Source: Nocardioides nitrophenolicus (GTDB taxonomy: Bacteria; Actinomycetota; Actinomycetes; Propionibacteriales; Nocardioidaceae). From it: 64,000 nt of DNA. Position 1 is the stretch's first letter. Each line of letters opens with the position of its first letter. The notes beneath the pieces are model-generated. The model saw only the letters and a list, made by a program, of their open reading frames with translations, had not been told where the DNA came from and did not search any database. The position numbers were made by a program, and so were the translations under genes. The stretch covers positions 2,728,001-2,792,000 of the forward strand of contig NZ_JAFBBY010000001.1 in assembly GCF_016907515.1 (NCBI RefSeq), read 5' to 3'. Shown in pieces: positions 63,580 to 64,000 of this stretch.

Positions 63580-64000
63580 ATGAAGCGCACCCACCTGATC
63601 ACCAGCTCCCTGCTCCTCGCGACGACCGCCACCGCGGGCCTGACCGGGCTCACCGGCGCCACCGGTACGCCGGCCTCCGCCGCGGACGCCGACCACGGCC
63701 GCGCCGCGAGCTACCTGCTCACCGGCGACCCGGTCGACGCGACCAACCCGGCCGGCTCGAAGTTCGAGGGCATCGGCGCCGACGAGAGGCGCGGCCGCTT
63801 CTACGTCAGCGAGGTCACCGGCGGCGAGATCCACCGCGGCAAGGTCGGCACCGCCCGGACCCGCGAGTGGCTCCCCGGCAACGGCACCGACGGCCGCTAC
63901 ACCGCCCGCGGCATCACGGTCGACGCCCAGGGCCGGGTCTACGTCGCCGGCGGCCCGAACGGCATCGGTGCCGACGCCAGCGACAACGGACGGCCCGAGC
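63580..64000 (+). CDS. Secreted SMP-30/gluconolactonase-like protein, 5' part only
   Basis: The first 140 codons are in the window and the frame is open at the edge. A Sec signal peptide is clear (MKRTHLITSSLLLATTATAG, cleavage near ASA-AD around residue 35). The mature start has propeller-like repeats: FEGIGADERRGRFYVSEVTGGEIHRG and GITVDAQGRVYVAGGPNG, as in SMP-30/gluconolactonase-type beta-propellers. It is divergent from a two-component pair, a possible regulator. Confidence 0.7.
   Translation, partial: MKRTHLITSSLLLATTATAGLTGLTGATGTPASAADADHGRAASYLLTGDPVDATNPAGSKFEGIGADERRGRFYVSEVTGGEIHRGKVGTARTREWLPGNGTDGRYTARGITVDAQGRVYVAGGPNGIGADASDNGRPE

Noticed and set aside
1..64000. CRISPR arrays, rRNA, tRNA, prophage or restriction-modification genes
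   Set aside because: No regularly spaced direct repeats, no recognisable tRNA arms or rRNA stretches, and no phage structural or methylase motifs were seen on either strand. A profile search would be needed to exclude unusual tRNAs.

Overview
The window is 64 kb of very GC-rich DNA with dense genes, many GTG starts and frequent 1-4 base start/stop overlaps. The gene types (a DUF222/HNH nuclease behind an actinobacterial SOS box, CsoR, NmtR, SigJ/ECF41, a MpaB-family oxygenase, KstR2-like TetR proteins, DUF2784, DUF6153) point to a high-GC actinobacterium. Nocardioides or a close relative in the Propionibacteriales is the most likely source. This rests on gene content and style, not on a marker gene. 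It is mostly ordinary chromosome, with one small accessory patch at about 9.0-10.3 kb.

Layout. 1-3.2 kb: the end of nrdA, then nrdB, then a superoxide dismutase behind a perfect nickel-responsive (Nur-type) operator. 3.2-9 kb: two membrane proteins, then an OmpR-type two-component pair whose kinase is fused to a polytopic DUF4173 domain. 9-10.3 kb: two unrecognised genes of lower GC and a frameshifted transposase tail. 10.3-11.7 kb: an SOS-boxed DUF222/HNH protein. 11.8-17.4 kb: a translationally coupled D-Ala-D-Ala dipeptidase, alanine racemase and D-Ala-D-Ala ligase, followed on the same strand by a NarL-type two-component system, GrpB and DUF2784. 17.3-20.4 kb: a VOC protein, an amidohydrolase and SDR pair, and a divergent TetR regulator.

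20.4-30.7 kb is rich in metal genes: CopA, a duplicated HVHP-domain protein, CopZ and CsoR; a DHA2 transporter sharing the CsoR operator region; ChrA; a CNNM/CorC protein; and a cation diffusion facilitator divergent from an NmtR-like nickel/cobalt sensor. More metal genes lie at 39.8-43.6 kb (DUF305, DUF6153, ArsR plus a second CDF). 30.7-31.0 kb holds a vapBC toxin-antitoxin locus with deletions in both genes. 31.0-38.2 kb is acyl-CoA metabolism: IclR with a 3-oxoacid CoA-transferase, then an acyl-CoA ligase, a saccharopine-dehydrogenase-like protein and an SDR under a divergent TetR with a triple operator.

45-52 kb is a polyamine-type uptake and oxidation locus: potABCD-like ABC transporter, aldehyde dehydrogenase, and a divergent GntR regulator with a cache-domain partner. 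52-59 kb holds regulators, GNAT proteins, a MpaB oxygenase and an ABC exporter with its own TetR and a large operator on its promoter. 59-64 kb holds a Qnr-like pentapeptide protein, a tiny gene coupled to a ferredoxin reductase, a deaminase with a C11 tract inside its ribosome-binding spacer, a NarL-type two-component pair, and the start of a secreted propeller-like protein.

No rRNA, tRNA, CRISPR array or intact insertion sequence was seen. The recurring non-coding theme is regulatory: almost every divergent regulator gene has a clear palindrome beside it, and several gene ends carry unusually long imperfect hairpins. Start codons were chosen by eye from ribosome-binding sites, overlaps and family N-termini.
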